Below are positions 17,752 through 28,160 of a stretch of DNA of 64,000 nucleotides, piece by piece; positions within the stretch are counted from its first letter, which is position 1, and the number at the start of each line of letters is the position of its first letter. Under the pieces are notes generated by a model. That model ran no database searches, was not told the DNA's origin, and saw only the letters and a list, made by a program, of their open reading frames with translations. The DNA lies in assembly GCA_036936605.1 (NCBI GenBank), contig JAUPFV010000004.1:286792009-286856008 (forward strand), in the 5' to 3' direction. The stretch comes from Limnanthes douglasii subsp. nivea (Eukaryota > Streptophyta > Magnoliopsida > Brassicales > Limnanthaceae). A program made the position numbers and the translations under genes.

Positions 17752-20725
17752 ATGTTTACAACAAGAAACGTACTTGTAAAAGGTGGGTGGCTTAATCTTT
17801 AGGAGTTAGATAAAGCACAAAGAGTTTAGCGAGAAAGGCGCATTGCTGCAGGTCTTCCAGTTTCTCCAATCGACAAATCTAAAACACCAAGCTCAGAACC
17901 TGATCGAGGTTCATCTTCTGCTAGAAGCGCCAACCCCAGAAGGTTATTTCAACCAAGTCTTTCACCACTCTTCTCAGGCTCATCGGTTCAGGAGTCACAG
18001 CCTACTGTCGAACGGGAAAAAGCTGTTACAAGCACCAAGAGACCCTCTCCGTTCATAGCTATGGGATCAGATGCTGAAAATTCCCCAGAAAAGCTGACAC
18101 TTAGACAAAGAGGCCGCTTAGTAAAAGGCCAGGCTGTTGTTCCACAGTTCAAGTCTCCAAAATCAGGGCCCCCTAAGTCTGGGGCTAAGGATAAAGCTAC
18201 AGGGTCAGAGGCACCCATCAAAGTTCCCAAGGATAAATCGTTTGGTCCGGAGGCCAACGGACCAAGTCTTCGAAATGAACCCTCCGGATCTGAGCCCCAG
18301 ACGGACACCAGACCACAAAGGGAAAGTAATGCTCAGCCATCCAGACAGCTTACTAAACCAACTACCAGCACTCATCCACCAAAGACCACTAACAATCCTT
18401 CTATGGTGATGGAAGATGTGATGCAGGACAATGTTGAAGAAGCCCCCTTTGAAACTGATGTCCCCGGGCAGACTGGGGAGGCTGCCATTGTCAAGAAAAG
18501 CAAGGGTAAAAAGAAGTTATGTTTAAAACATCCGGACCTGCCGGAGTCCCTTGAAGGAAGAGTGGGACCTTGCTTCCACAAGGTGAGCGTAAAGTATCTG
18601 CTAGCCATGCAGAACATTAACTACGCCTTCACTCATACTGCTGAATTAGGCCGGATCCGGACGAAGTGGGGGATCCCAAAGTCTGTCAAAGTGAGGATAC
18701 CGGTTGATCCGGAAACGCCAATGGACTGCAAATTGAGTGAGATAGTCTTTTACACATAGCTGTTTAACTAGGGGATCAGATTTCCCTTAGACCCAAAGAT
18801 CGTCAGATATTTTCATCTGATAAAGCTTTGTCCAAGCCAACTGAGTCCCAATGCTTGGTTTACCCTGATAGCCTGCTTCATGGCCTTTAGGCTCTCCGGA
18901 ATCCCGCTTCCGATGGAGCAATTTGCTGTTGTGGCCAGCCTTTGCAAGAATCACATCATCCCCTTCTATCACGTCAATATGGGTGGCAACTATAAAGTGG
19001 TGGGTGATATTTTTTAATCGGAGAAGAACTGGAAGACCCAATTCTTGTTCATCGGTGGAGCTTGGGAAAACGGGAGGAAGATTAAGGTTGGTGACAACCC
19101 AAGTATGCTTACCAGTAGATGGAAAAGCACTGGTAAATATTTCATCATGTTAGTTTCTCCTTCCTTATAAAATTTTTATTTACTTAAATGCTCTTCTTCT
19201 TCTTTTGGTAGTGCTACCGAAGGAGTTCTTCGACTACTTGGAAGAGGGGCAGACAACTTGTGCCAAGTTGAATGCTTGGGCTGCTGACAAATGGGGGAAT
19301 CGCTTCCACAATTGTTTTACTGCCAGCAACCTGGTGAGATCCCATCTCTGGAACACAACCGGCCGGAGAGACTTGTCTTGGGAAGAGCTGACCACACCAC
19401 CTACTTCGGGTGTCATCCTTCAGAGGACAGATGAGAAGGATGGGAAGCTGGCCTTGCCGGGCAGAGCTAAAGCCCCAAGTAAGATGAAGGGCAAGAAAGG
19501 AAAGAAAAAGTCAGAGGTTGATGATGCCAATCAAGGTGGTGTTGAAGATATCTCCCCAACAATCCAGGAGATGCAAGGCCAATGAGGAATTGATGCTGAA
19601 CTGCTTCAAGTGGTGGAGAGAGAGTACCAAAGAGGCAATTGGACTTCCAAAACCCTCAAAGGCTCCAAAAAAAGACCGAAAACGGGGAGCAGACGGTGGA
19701 GACAAGGAAGCCAATAAGAAGAAAATCTCCAATGGAGATGAAGTAGCTCTCCGGTCTCCGGAGTCTCTTTCTCCGGTCGACCCAACAGACCCAACACAGG
19801 AAGAGCAAATCCCAAATGACTTACACACCGAAGAGGGTGCCGGAGGGGATATTAACATTTATGACATCAGTGGCCTTCAAGGGATTGACCTTTACTTCGA
19901 AGATCTCGAGAATGACGACTTTGTTGGCCCTTACCTCCCTCCAAAATTTTCGAACATCGTTACTTTCAATAGTAAGTCTTTTTCTGTTTCAGGGGAGAAG
20001 GACATGGTGACCCATTCCTTGTTGAGCAATATTCAACCGGTGCTCAACTTGGAGAGACAAGTGCGAAATCAATCCACCCTCATCAACACACTCAATGCAG
20101 ACAAAGAGAACTTGTGTAATGACCTCCTTAATGCCAACCAGAATGTTGAGGCATTAAGAAGAGAGATTGAGGAATTGAAAAATGGGAAAGAGGACTAGGC
20201 CACCAAGCTGGCCACTTCGGAGGGGTTAACAAAGAACTTCAATCTAAGTGTTTTGGCTTGGAGAAGGATCTCTCCACTTCGAAGGATGGGGTGAAGGCCA
20301 GGGACAATGTTATCCAGACCCTAACCAATGACAAAGTTTCACTCGAAGATTTGGTGTCTAGAGCCACCAAGGAGAAAGAGGATTTGATAAAGGAGCAGGA
20401 AAAGACAATCCAAGCCAGAATCGATGCATACACCAACAAGGTGTTAGACTCTCAAGAGGAAAGGTATGCTGAAGTCAAATCAGACATGGTCTTGATCTTT
20501 TATGAAAAAATTCCGAAGAGGACACTTGGAAATTTGTGAGGATTTGTGGAATACGAAGACCTTCCTCACCATACTATGGCTGATGGTGATAAGCACTGCT
20601 ATTCCATTGGTTGGGATGATACTAATGATGAAGACGAAGGGACCTGGGATATCCTTAACGAGGAAACCAAGGATCCAAAGAAACAACGAAATGAGGCTGG
20701 AACATCTAAGGAAGCTGAGCCTTAA
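17752..20725 (+). pseudogene. Antisense additional ORF of element A (PF04195-like, coiled coil)
   Basis: This ORF runs opposite to gag-pol. It starts at ATG 17752 (MFTTRNVLVKGGWLNL) and continues in one frame through MGSDAENSPEK. The central domain (18530-19130) shows GIRFPLDPK, LCPSQLSPNAWFTLI and MEQF, the pattern of the Pfam family 'putative gypsy-type transposon'. Exon 2 (from 19212) has LPKEFFDYLEEG and LSWEELTTPP, then a basic region (19470-19760), a predicted coiled coil (20040-20460) and an acidic tail (GWDDTNDEDEG). In-frame stops occur at 17800, 17827, 18757, 18772 and 19016, with frameshifts near 19560 and 20230 and a TGA near 20537. The role is unknown. The homologue in element B (59857-62644) has the same order. 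Confidence 0.75.
19133..19211 (+). other. Predicted 79-bp intron in the antisense ORF of element A
   Basis: Donor CTG|GTAAAT and acceptor TTTTGGTAG|TG with a pyrimidine-rich tail. Splicing joins AGC-ACT-G to TG-CTA-CCG in frame (phase 1) and restores the homology across WKST/VLPKEFF. Element B has an intron of similar size (61116-61191) at the same place and phase. Confidence 0.7.
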
Positions 20726-21257
20726 AGTTTTAACTATCTTTCTATTTTTCTTTAATTTTTGCGTTAGACTAAAGTCGTTGGATGGACAAGGAATTTTTTT
20801 AACTGTGTTCGGCTCATGTCCGGATTTTTCTTCTAAAATTCCAAAGTCCCTGGATGGCCAAGGTACTTATCCATATTTTAATATCATTCCCCGGTGTTAG
20901 CCGGGCAACTTTACCTTACACAACTCTTGCATTGCTTTATAGTTACCCAATTTTGATGGCTAATGTTTAAATAGCCCTTAGTTATTTACAAGTATTTCAA
21001 AGTGAGAGTGTTTAAATTCTCCGATGACAAATGCTTAAATAGTCATCACTCTACCAAATCAATCCGATCTGTCAATGATATTTTAAAAGGTTTCAAAAAA
21101 GCTAACAAACAAATTACTCCGAATTTTTCAAGAAGGCATTGAATTTCATTAAAAAGCCCGGACACCTCTTTAAAACCTCCCCGCGCCACCAGGGTAGGAA
21201 ATAGTATGCCCCCTAATATTTACATGGACTTTAAACAAGTAAATATTTACATAATTT
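20726..21257. other. Spacer between converging antisense ORF and pol, element A
   Basis: Non-coding. It contains two GGATGGMCAAGG words (20780, 20852), two TTTAAATAG/CTTAAATAG half repeats (20965, 21033) and the conserved block described at 21160-21214. Confidence 0.6.
21160..21214. other. Conserved non-coding block downstream of pol, element A
   Basis: ACACCTCTTTAAAACCTCC and CAGGGTAGGAAATAGTATGC recur with small changes at 63601-63655 (element B) and 39093-39145 (element D). Each lies 45-60 bp beyond the pol stop. The function is unknown. Confidence 0.7.
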
Positions 21258-22454
21258 TCATTCTAGATACAACCGGAGGTGTTCAATGTTCCAAGGGTGA
21301 TTTAAGATCCTTCCATATTTATCTCGAAGCTTGTATGTCCTAGGCTTAAGCTTTACACTGACCACATAGGGTCCTTCCCAAGTTGGAGCTAGCTTGCCGA
21401 ACTGCTTCTCCTTAGTATGTATGAAGACTTTTCTCAACACTTTATCTCCTGGTTGAAAATCCCTCATTCTGACTTTGGAAGCAAACCTGCTTCTCATCAA
21501 ACCCTGATAGTGTGTGGCTCTGAGATGAGCCTTAACTCTTTTTTCTTCTATCAAGTCAAATTGACTTCTGATTGCCACTTCATTAGCTTGTTCGGAAAAA
21601 TTGTGGACTCTGAATGAAGGAAGAGTTGCTTCTATAGGAGCTATTGCATCCATACCATATACCAAGGCAAGTGGGGATTCATGTGTCGCAGCCCCAGGAG
21701 TAGTCTGGTAGGCTCATAACACTTCTTGTAGATAACTTGGCCACTTTCCAGCAACCCTTTCTATATTCTTTTTAAGACCGGACAGAATGGTCCTGTTTGC
21801 CACTTCAACCTGACCATTCTCCTGTGGGTGGAAAGGAGAGGAAAATCAATGCTGAATGCCTCTAGAGGCACAGAAGCTCTCCATATCCTTATTATCGAAT
21901 CGTGACCCATTGTCTGTGGTTATCTTTTGTGGAACCCCAAATCTGCAGCAAATATTAGATAAGATAAATTTTATAACAGCTTTTGAAGTAGTTCCTGCCA
22001 ATGGGGCTGCTTCTATCCACTTTGAGAAATAATCGATGGCCACTATAATAGTCATGCATCCCCCGGATGCCATAGGTAGAGGTCCCACCAGATCTAGCCT
22101 CCAACGAGCAAAAGGTATTGGCTCAGAAATTGACTCTAATAGGACAACTGGGATATGAATTTCATTATCGTATCTTTGGCATGGATCACACTTCTTTAAC
22201 AATTCCTTGGCATCTTCCATTATAGAGGGTCAGTAGTATCCGGCCAACAAGACTCTTCTAGTTAAAGTTCTATAACCACAGTGTACTGACCCCTCACAAT
22301 CATGTAGTTCGGACAACACTACTTGGGACTCTTCAATCCCCAAACATCGCAATAATGGTTTACTAAAATACTTCTTGTAAATAACGTCTCTTAGGATTAT
22401 AAATCCACGAGCCTTATACTTTACTTTCCTTGTCACTGCTTTTTCCGGAGGCAA
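21258..22454 (-). pseudogene. Element A integrase
   Basis: Inserts the cDNA into the host chromosome. The N-terminal HHCC zinc region shows LHDC, VHCGYR and CDPCQ. In the catalytic core the three acidic residues sit in RLDLVGPLP, TTDNGSRFD and QENGQVEVAN (D, D, E). The C-terminal part (21258-21665) has PGDKV--KVF, KLAPTWEGPY and ends PWNIEHLRLYLE, typical of plant gypsy elements. Stops near 22228, 21845 and 21717 disable it, though most of the sequence is readable. No chromodomain is seen, consistent with Tat. Confidence 0.85.
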
Positions 22455-22490
22455 GATACCATCTGAGATATATTGAAAAAGAGGATACCT

Positions 22491-23105
22491 CTAGTCTTGA
22501 GGTCGGCTTACTTGTATTTTAACACTTTCCTCCCTCTCCTTACTCTGGTTGAGGTAAATGGATGGGCATTCCTGCATGTGAATCCATGGGTAGGACTCAG
22601 AATATTTTATGGTTGCCAAGGAATCTGCTAGAGTATTTTCTGTTCGGGGTATGTGCTCATAGGTAATGTCTTTGAAGTTAAATGCCACCTCTTTAAGAAC
22701 GAACAAATATTTAATCAGTTTCTCTTTCTTGGCCTCAGATTGACCTTGTGCATGATGGATAAGAAGCTGAGAAACGCTCATTAACCTGACTCTTTTGGCT
22801 CCACAAATTAGGGCTAACTTTAAACCGGCTATAGCAGCTTCATATTCGGACTCATTATTGGAAGCCCTGAAAGCAAAATATATAGCCTGGTACATTTTGT
22901 CACCATACGGAGAGGTTAAACATATCACAGCACCACATCCCATGGTACTTGATCCAGCATCAGTCCGGACAACCCATACTTTCTTAGTCTTTTCACTTGA
23001 TGCTTGCTCAGTATCTCTGTCTGAATGGACTTCAACTAGGGAATCAGCAACAGGTTGAGCCTTGACTGCAGTTCGAGGGGGAAAATAAATGTCATAGTCT
23101 TCCAA
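22491..23105 (-). pseudogene. Element A second (archaeal-type-like) RNase H
   Basis: The segment reads VVRTDAGSSTMGCGAVI, then NNESEYEAAIAGLKLAL, then IPRTENTLADSLA. The D, E and D residues of an RNase H fold are in their usual places. It lies between the first RNase H and the integrase. A second RNase H of this kind is a known mark of the Tat lineage. The 615-nt frame itself is open, but its neighbours are broken. Confidence 0.8.
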
Positions 23106-23109
23106 TTCT

Positions 23110-23420
23110 ACTGATCATTTGGTCATTCTGCTTGATATGTCCGCCTTTTGAAGAACATTTTTCAAGGGAAAAGATGTCCGGACAACAATTGAATGAGACT
23201 GAAAGTAAGGCCTCATCTTTCTAGCAGCAATTACTAATTCCAGTGCTAGCTTTTCAAGCTTTAAATATCTCTTTTCAGCATCGATCATGCTTTTGCTAAT
23301 GTAGTACACCGGATGAGGATAATTGTCCACTTCTCTAACTAGCACCGCACTTATGACACAATCAGAGACTACTAAATATAGGTATAATGTCTCTCCATCA
23401 ACAAGTTTAAACAAGGTTAT
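23110..23420 (-). pseudogene. Element A first RNase H (RT-linked)
   Basis: LYLYLVVSDCVISAVLVRE, PVYYISKSMIDAEKRY, LEKLALELVIAARKMRPYF. This is the standard RT-linked RNase H of gypsy pol, which degrades the RNA of the RNA:DNA hybrid. Frames break between RT and this block. Confidence 0.8.
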
Positions 23421-23479
23421 AGGGGAGGATAAGTGTTTTTAATTTCATCAAAGGCCTGGTCACACTGTGGGGACCAGTT

Positions 23480-24200
23480 AAACTCTTTTGCACCTTTTAA
23501 AATTTAAAAAAACGGAGCACACCTATCCGAAGACCTTGAGATAAAACGGTTTAGAGTAGCTAACCTCCCTCTCAATCTTTGTACTTCTTTAATATTCCGA
23601 GGAGGCTACATCTGCAATAAAGCACTAAGCTGGTCTGGATCAGGCTGTATCCCTTTCTCACTTATCACATACCCCAAGAACTTCCCGGACTGCACTCCGA
23701 AAACACACTTCTCTGGATTCAATTTTAAATTTACTTTTACCAAGTTGGCAAAAGTTTCTTGCAGATCTGCCAAGTGTAATTCTTTTTCCATACTATTTAC
23801 CATCATATCATCAATGTAGACTTCCATGTTTCTTCCAATCTGATCAGCATAGGCTTTGTTCACCAACCTCTGATAAGTAGCCCCAACATTTTTTAACCCG
23901 AAAGGCATCACCTTATAACAATAAAGGCCCCTATCAGTAACAAAAGTAGTGTGTTCTTGATCCTTTGGTTCCACTTGAATCTGGTTATACCCGGAGAAGG
24001 CATCTATAAAGGACAATAACTTATTCCCAGATGTGGAGTCCATCAACTGATCAATCCGAGGGACCGGATATAGGTCTTTTGTGCAAGCCCTATTAAGGTC
24101 TGTAAAGTCAATGCACATTCAGCACTTCCCATTTTTTATTTTTTACTAACACCGGATTGGCTGTCCATAAAGGGTACTGGGATTCCTTTATGAGCCCCAT
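23480..24200 (-). pseudogene. Element A reverse transcriptase
   Basis: The readable frame 23606-24118 shows CIDFTDLNRAC, YPVPRIDQLMD, FSGYNQI, FVTDRGLYCYKVMPFGLKN and the catalytic VYIDDM (near 23816), then GKFLGYVISEKGI. The part before CIDFTDLN is out of frame, so a frameshift lies near 24120. Further downstream the thumb region (23480-23600) is also broken. Confidence 0.85.
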
Positions 24201-24582
24201 CTTAGTAAGTCGGTCGACCTCTTGAACTATGACTAGAAAAATCCCTCATCTTCTGTACCGTATGTGCTATATCCCTTCGGATGGATAGCTTGTGTGATAT
24301 AATACTTGCAGGCACTCCGGTCACATCAGCATTGCACCAAGCAAAAACATGTTGATGGTCTGTTAAAAAATACAGCATTTTACTCTTCAGTTCTGATGTT
24401 ATCTTAGATTCGATCTTGATATTTCTTCCTTCAGCCAGAGAGTGAGTTTCAACCTCTTCAATCGGTATTAAAACACCAGGGGTCTCTCTGGGGTCATCAA
24501 TTTCACCCTCTCCCCAGAGGGCCCCTCCAACAACTAATCCTCACTGATCCGAACTGGCCCTAAAGTTCGAGGGGCCAACTAA

Positions 24583-24999
24583 TCAGCATTTTTTACTGCT
24601 TCGGACTACTCCCACTTGTCCTTGCACAGCGTATTTTAAACGTTGGTGGACTGTTGAAGCCACAACATGCATCCTGGAAAGCCAATATCTTTCCAAAATG
24701 GCATTGTAACAAGTGGGACAATCCACCACAATAAAAAGTAATCTGACCATCTTCTTAAAAGGGCCCTTTCCCAACAAAACCTCCTCCTCAAACTCTCCGA
24801 TCACATCCGTTGAGCTTCCAGTGAAACCCACAATTGACCTATTTGAACGCTGAATCACTGCTGGATTCTTCATTTGTTTATAGGAAGTCAAAAAGAGGAT
24901 ATTGGCTGAACTACCGGTGTCCACCAAAATTCGTTTAATATCATTGCCCTCAATGGATTCTCATATCACCACAACATCTTCATGGGGACCAATTATGTC
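24583..24999 (-). pseudogene. Element A aspartic protease
   Basis: VDTGSSANILF is the active-site motif of retroviral-type proteases. FIVVDCPTCYNAILER--LSRM follows at the usual distance. The frame breaks near 24583 with the sequence SSKKC. Confidence 0.8.
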
Positions 25000-26776
25000 C
25001 CTTAAATCATCTTCATCGAAAACAATAAAGGGAAAAGGAATTTGTGTTTGATAGGAAGTCATGCCTCCTTCGAGTTGAGTAGCTAGAGTATGAACATGCC
25101 TCTTTCTTAAAGAAGCAGTCGGTGCAGTCATGATGTCTCCCTCAAATATTATAAGTGACTCAAAAACGCTGATGAGTCCGGACACCGTCTTGTTGTGTTC
25201 TGTGATAACGCCCACTTTATTTCGAGTTGGATCAGGATCCAAATACTCTGACTTCACCATAGCCCCATCTGGAGCCGATGTCCCTGCATTGTTTGGGCCA
25301 GTCCGATGAGCATTATCAGGCCTATTTCCACTTCTTCTTTTAACATAAGCACCCAACTTTCCTCTTTCGATCAAATTTTGTACCTCTTGCTTCAAGGCAA
25401 TGCAATCTTCTATGTTATGACCAATATCTTTGTGATATTGGCATAAACAATTATTACGACTTTCCCTGGGAGATTGAAGCGCATCTGGCTTCCTGAAGTG
25501 TACTTCGTCTTTTGTTTTGTCATAGATGGTTGCCACATTCTCTTTTAATTTGGCAAACCACTCCGGTTGGACCCAAGGCCCTCTCTTATTTCTGGAGTGC
25601 TGACTCTAAGCTGGTGCTGGGTGGGATTGAGCCTTGGCCCTCCTGGGACCCTGTCCGGCTTCTTTAGCCTTATACCCGAACAGATTCTGGTTCTGGTTTG
25701 GTGCAGCTGGGGCCGATCTCACCTACCTATGCACCCTGGTCTTCTTTTTTTCATCTACATAGATTTGTTTCCCAACCTGATTCAGTAAACCGCCCCACGT
25801 CATGGCCTTCTTTCTGGTTACTGAATCAGCCAAATTACCAGGGTTCAAACCCTGCCTTAGAGAAGCTATTGCTACTTGTTCAAAGCAGTCAGCTAATCCA
25901 TTCTTGGTGTTCACAAAGCGACTTATATATTATTTCAAGGATTCATTTGGTTCTTGGGCACAATGGATAATAGTGTCTCCATTGCCCTTCACCTCTTTAC
26001 TTTCAATGAACTGCCTCCGGAAGGCCACCCAAAAAGTATCAAAATTTCTGATGCAGCCCTGTGACAGACTATTGTACCACTTCAGAGCACTCCCCGTAAA
26101 AGATTGGGAGAATGCTCGACAAAGAACTTATCATCATCGTCAAAATTCATCATAAAGTTTTTGAATTTCTCCAGATGATTCTCTAGATCTTTACTCTCAT
26201 CGTATTTTTCCATCTTTGTGTTGTCAAACCTCTTAGGAAGGTTTCCGGATAGTATCTTGGAAGACAATGGAGATTGTCTCTAATTCCAGCCTCGACTAAA
26301 CACAGTATCTTCATTGGGAGTCGCAAAGATACCTGGTTCATCATGAAAGGCGAAAGGATCGATCAACAATCGGTCTACATGTCTCCGTCCATGGCTGTGA
26401 CCATGAGATGACCCTTTTCCTAGATGCATTTTCAGCCTTCCATGCCTGTCCCTCTTTCTTGAATACCTTTTAACCAACTTTTACTTCTTTTTAGAACGAC
26501 CTTCACCGGTTAAGACCGATCGGACTTCTTTGAGCTAGCATGAGTCTTTTTAGTACTTACATGGGTTTTTGCTGATGGGTCCTGCTCCTTGGGATTGTCA
26601 GTGTGGTGAACTACTGACACTTTTGATTTTTCTTTTAAGACCTACTCCACTCTTTTAGCAGCCCTCAAGGCTTTTATCTCAACTTTTAATCTATCTCGCT
26701 CTTCAATCGTGTATTCATCATTTTTTCCTACCACTTCTGCCAAAGCTGGTGGCACTGCCTGCTCGTCCGGATTCAT
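25000..26776 (-). pseudogene. Element A gag
   Basis: The likely start is the ATG at 26776 (MNPDEQAVPPALAEVVG). A charged N-terminal region with one stop follows. The retrotransposon gag core shows MEKYDESKDLENHLEKFKN, ALKWYNSL, LKEYISRFV and GLNPG (26250-25780). The C-terminal part carries CQYHKDIGHNIEDC (about 25400), a zinc-knuckle-like motif common in Tat gags, and LIERGKL. Frames change at least four times, so it is not translatable as one protein. Confidence 0.75.
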
Positions 26777-26830
26777 CCGAACTAACTTTTCTTGATGGTT
26801 TCGAATGCTAAATTCAGGAACCTTCTCCTC

Positions 26831-26848
26831 CTACTGTGGTCGCCAATT
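26831..26848 (-). other. Putative primer-binding site, element A
   Basis: The minus strand directly after the 5' LTR reads AATTGGCGACCACAGTAG. TTGGCG-type sequences at this position are common in Tat elements. I cannot assign the tRNA. Confidence 0.5.
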
Positions 26849-27224
26849 TGGTGTGGATTATATTTGGCTGAGCGTAATTTTGTTAGGTATTTTATGGTGT
26901 TTCAAAGGTATTTAATGTTTGGGTGTTTTGTAGTGAGAGATTTGAGCTGCCTGGTTGTATTAAATGTTCATTACCCTCATTAATGAAAGTGGTTGGGTAT
27001 TTCTACCTTTAATTATGGGCCACATGGGCTTTTGGGTCAAACTTACGAAACCGGGTCAAATTCAAAAACCCATTAGTTTATTAAGCAGATTAGCAATTAG
27101 TTTAGTCAAAAGGTGATTAGCTTTTAATACTTTAGTCAAGTTCGGATGATTTAGTGGGTGGTTTTTGTCCGAATTGCCCCTGTCCGGTTTCTACAGTGAC
27201 TGGTGAAAATATTCGGACTCATCA
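26849..27224 (-). repeat. 5' LTR of element A
   Basis: Same ends as the 3' LTR. About 21 substitutions and two 1-bp indels separate the two copies by eye. The promoter box is altered: TAGAAATA here (plus 26998-27005) where the 3' LTR and the A' LTR have TATAAATA. Confidence 0.95.
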
Positions 27225-27229
27225 GATGA
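27225..27229. repeat. 5-bp TSD of gypsy element A, right copy
   Basis: GATGA, matching 16933-16937. Removing the element and one copy restores a continuous copia RT through the YMDD region. Confidence 0.9.
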
Positions 27230-28160
27230 TATCCTAAATTTTGAAAAGGACATGAAGAGGATTGAAACAATATATACTTAGTTGAAATGAGAGTTTGAGA
27301 TGAAGGATATGTAAGAGGTTAAAATGATACTTGGTATTATGATCAATAGGAACTTGACAAATGCGTATTCATTCTTATCTCAACAAAAATACATGCATAA
27401 GGTACTTTAAAAATTATGAATTTATGAAGTCAAAACAGTTGAAACTCCCATTGGTGATCATTTCAAACTTAGTGATACTCAAGCACCAACTGAATAAATG
27501 GGTTAGAATTTCATGCAAGAGATACTTATTAAAATATCATTCGAATCATAATATATGCTATGATTTACGCGAGACCTAATCTTGCATATTATATTAGTAT
27601 TTTGACAAGATTTATGTCAAATCTAGGTAACCCTCATTGGAAATCCTTTAAGTGGATCATGAGATACTTGAAGAGTTTGGATAAAGTTGGGTTATGATAT
27701 AATGAGAATGATACGTCTGGTACAATACTAAGAGGGTATGCTCACTTTGATTATGCATGTTGTCTTGACATAATAAAGTCAATTTAAGGTTATCTATATA
27801 TTGTGCTTCAAGGAGTAATTAGTTGGAAGTCATTTATACCAAAGTTAGTTGTCTTGTCGTCTACGGAAGTCGAATATATGAGTGCTACATAAGCAATGGA
27901 AGAAGTTATATGGCTGAAAGAATTGTTGAGTGAGATCACTATTATAGAACAAGATATAGTTTTGTTATGTGATAATACTACTGCTCTTCATTTAATAAAG
28001 AATATGAAGTTACATGAAAGAATTAAGAACATAGATAGTAAGTTGCACTTCATTCGGATGCTCTGACAAAAGTATTATCGATTTTAATGTTCATGAACTG
28101 TATGAGACTAATGCAAGTTTGTGATACAGGTGAACTGGTCTCTAAAAATTAGTTAAACAT
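27225..28160 (+). pseudogene. Copia pol remnant, 3' part (RT end and RNase H)
   Basis: Continues the element broken at 16937. RT tail: DDILNFEKDMKRI, EFEMKDM, ILGIMINRN. RNase H: MSNLGNPHWKSFKWIMRYLK, GYAHFDYA, SWKSFIPKLVVLSSTEVEYM, MEEVIWLKELL and LLCDNTTALHLIKN. Several stops and frameshifts make it inactive. It is closest in pattern to the Tork/TNT1-like copia group, by inference. Confidence 0.8.

Larger units (their letters stand above)
16938..27224 (-). mobile_element. Tat-lineage Ty3/gypsy retrotransposon A, nested in copia
   Basis: Complete 10.3-kb element with two LTRs of about 375 bp (TG...CA), TSD GATGA, a purine tract next to the 3' LTR, and gag-pol on the minus strand in the gypsy order PR-RT-RNase H-INT. 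Two RNase H domains (23110-23414 and 22491-23105) and an extra ORF on the opposite strand between pol and the 3' LTR identify the Tat lineage. All coding parts carry stops or frameshifts. By eye the LTRs differ at about 21 of about 374 positions, which gives a few million years at rates commonly used for plant LTRs. It split the copia RT motif. Confidence 0.93.

Noticed and set aside
18061..18759. Host gene on the plus strand opposite to gypsy pol
   Set aside because: Homologous ORFs occur at the same place in elements A' and B, so it belongs to the retrotransposon.
19971..19992. Second intron (GTAAGT...TTTCAG) in the element A antisense ORF
   Set aside because: Only about 21 bp, too short for a plant intron, and the frame reads through it.
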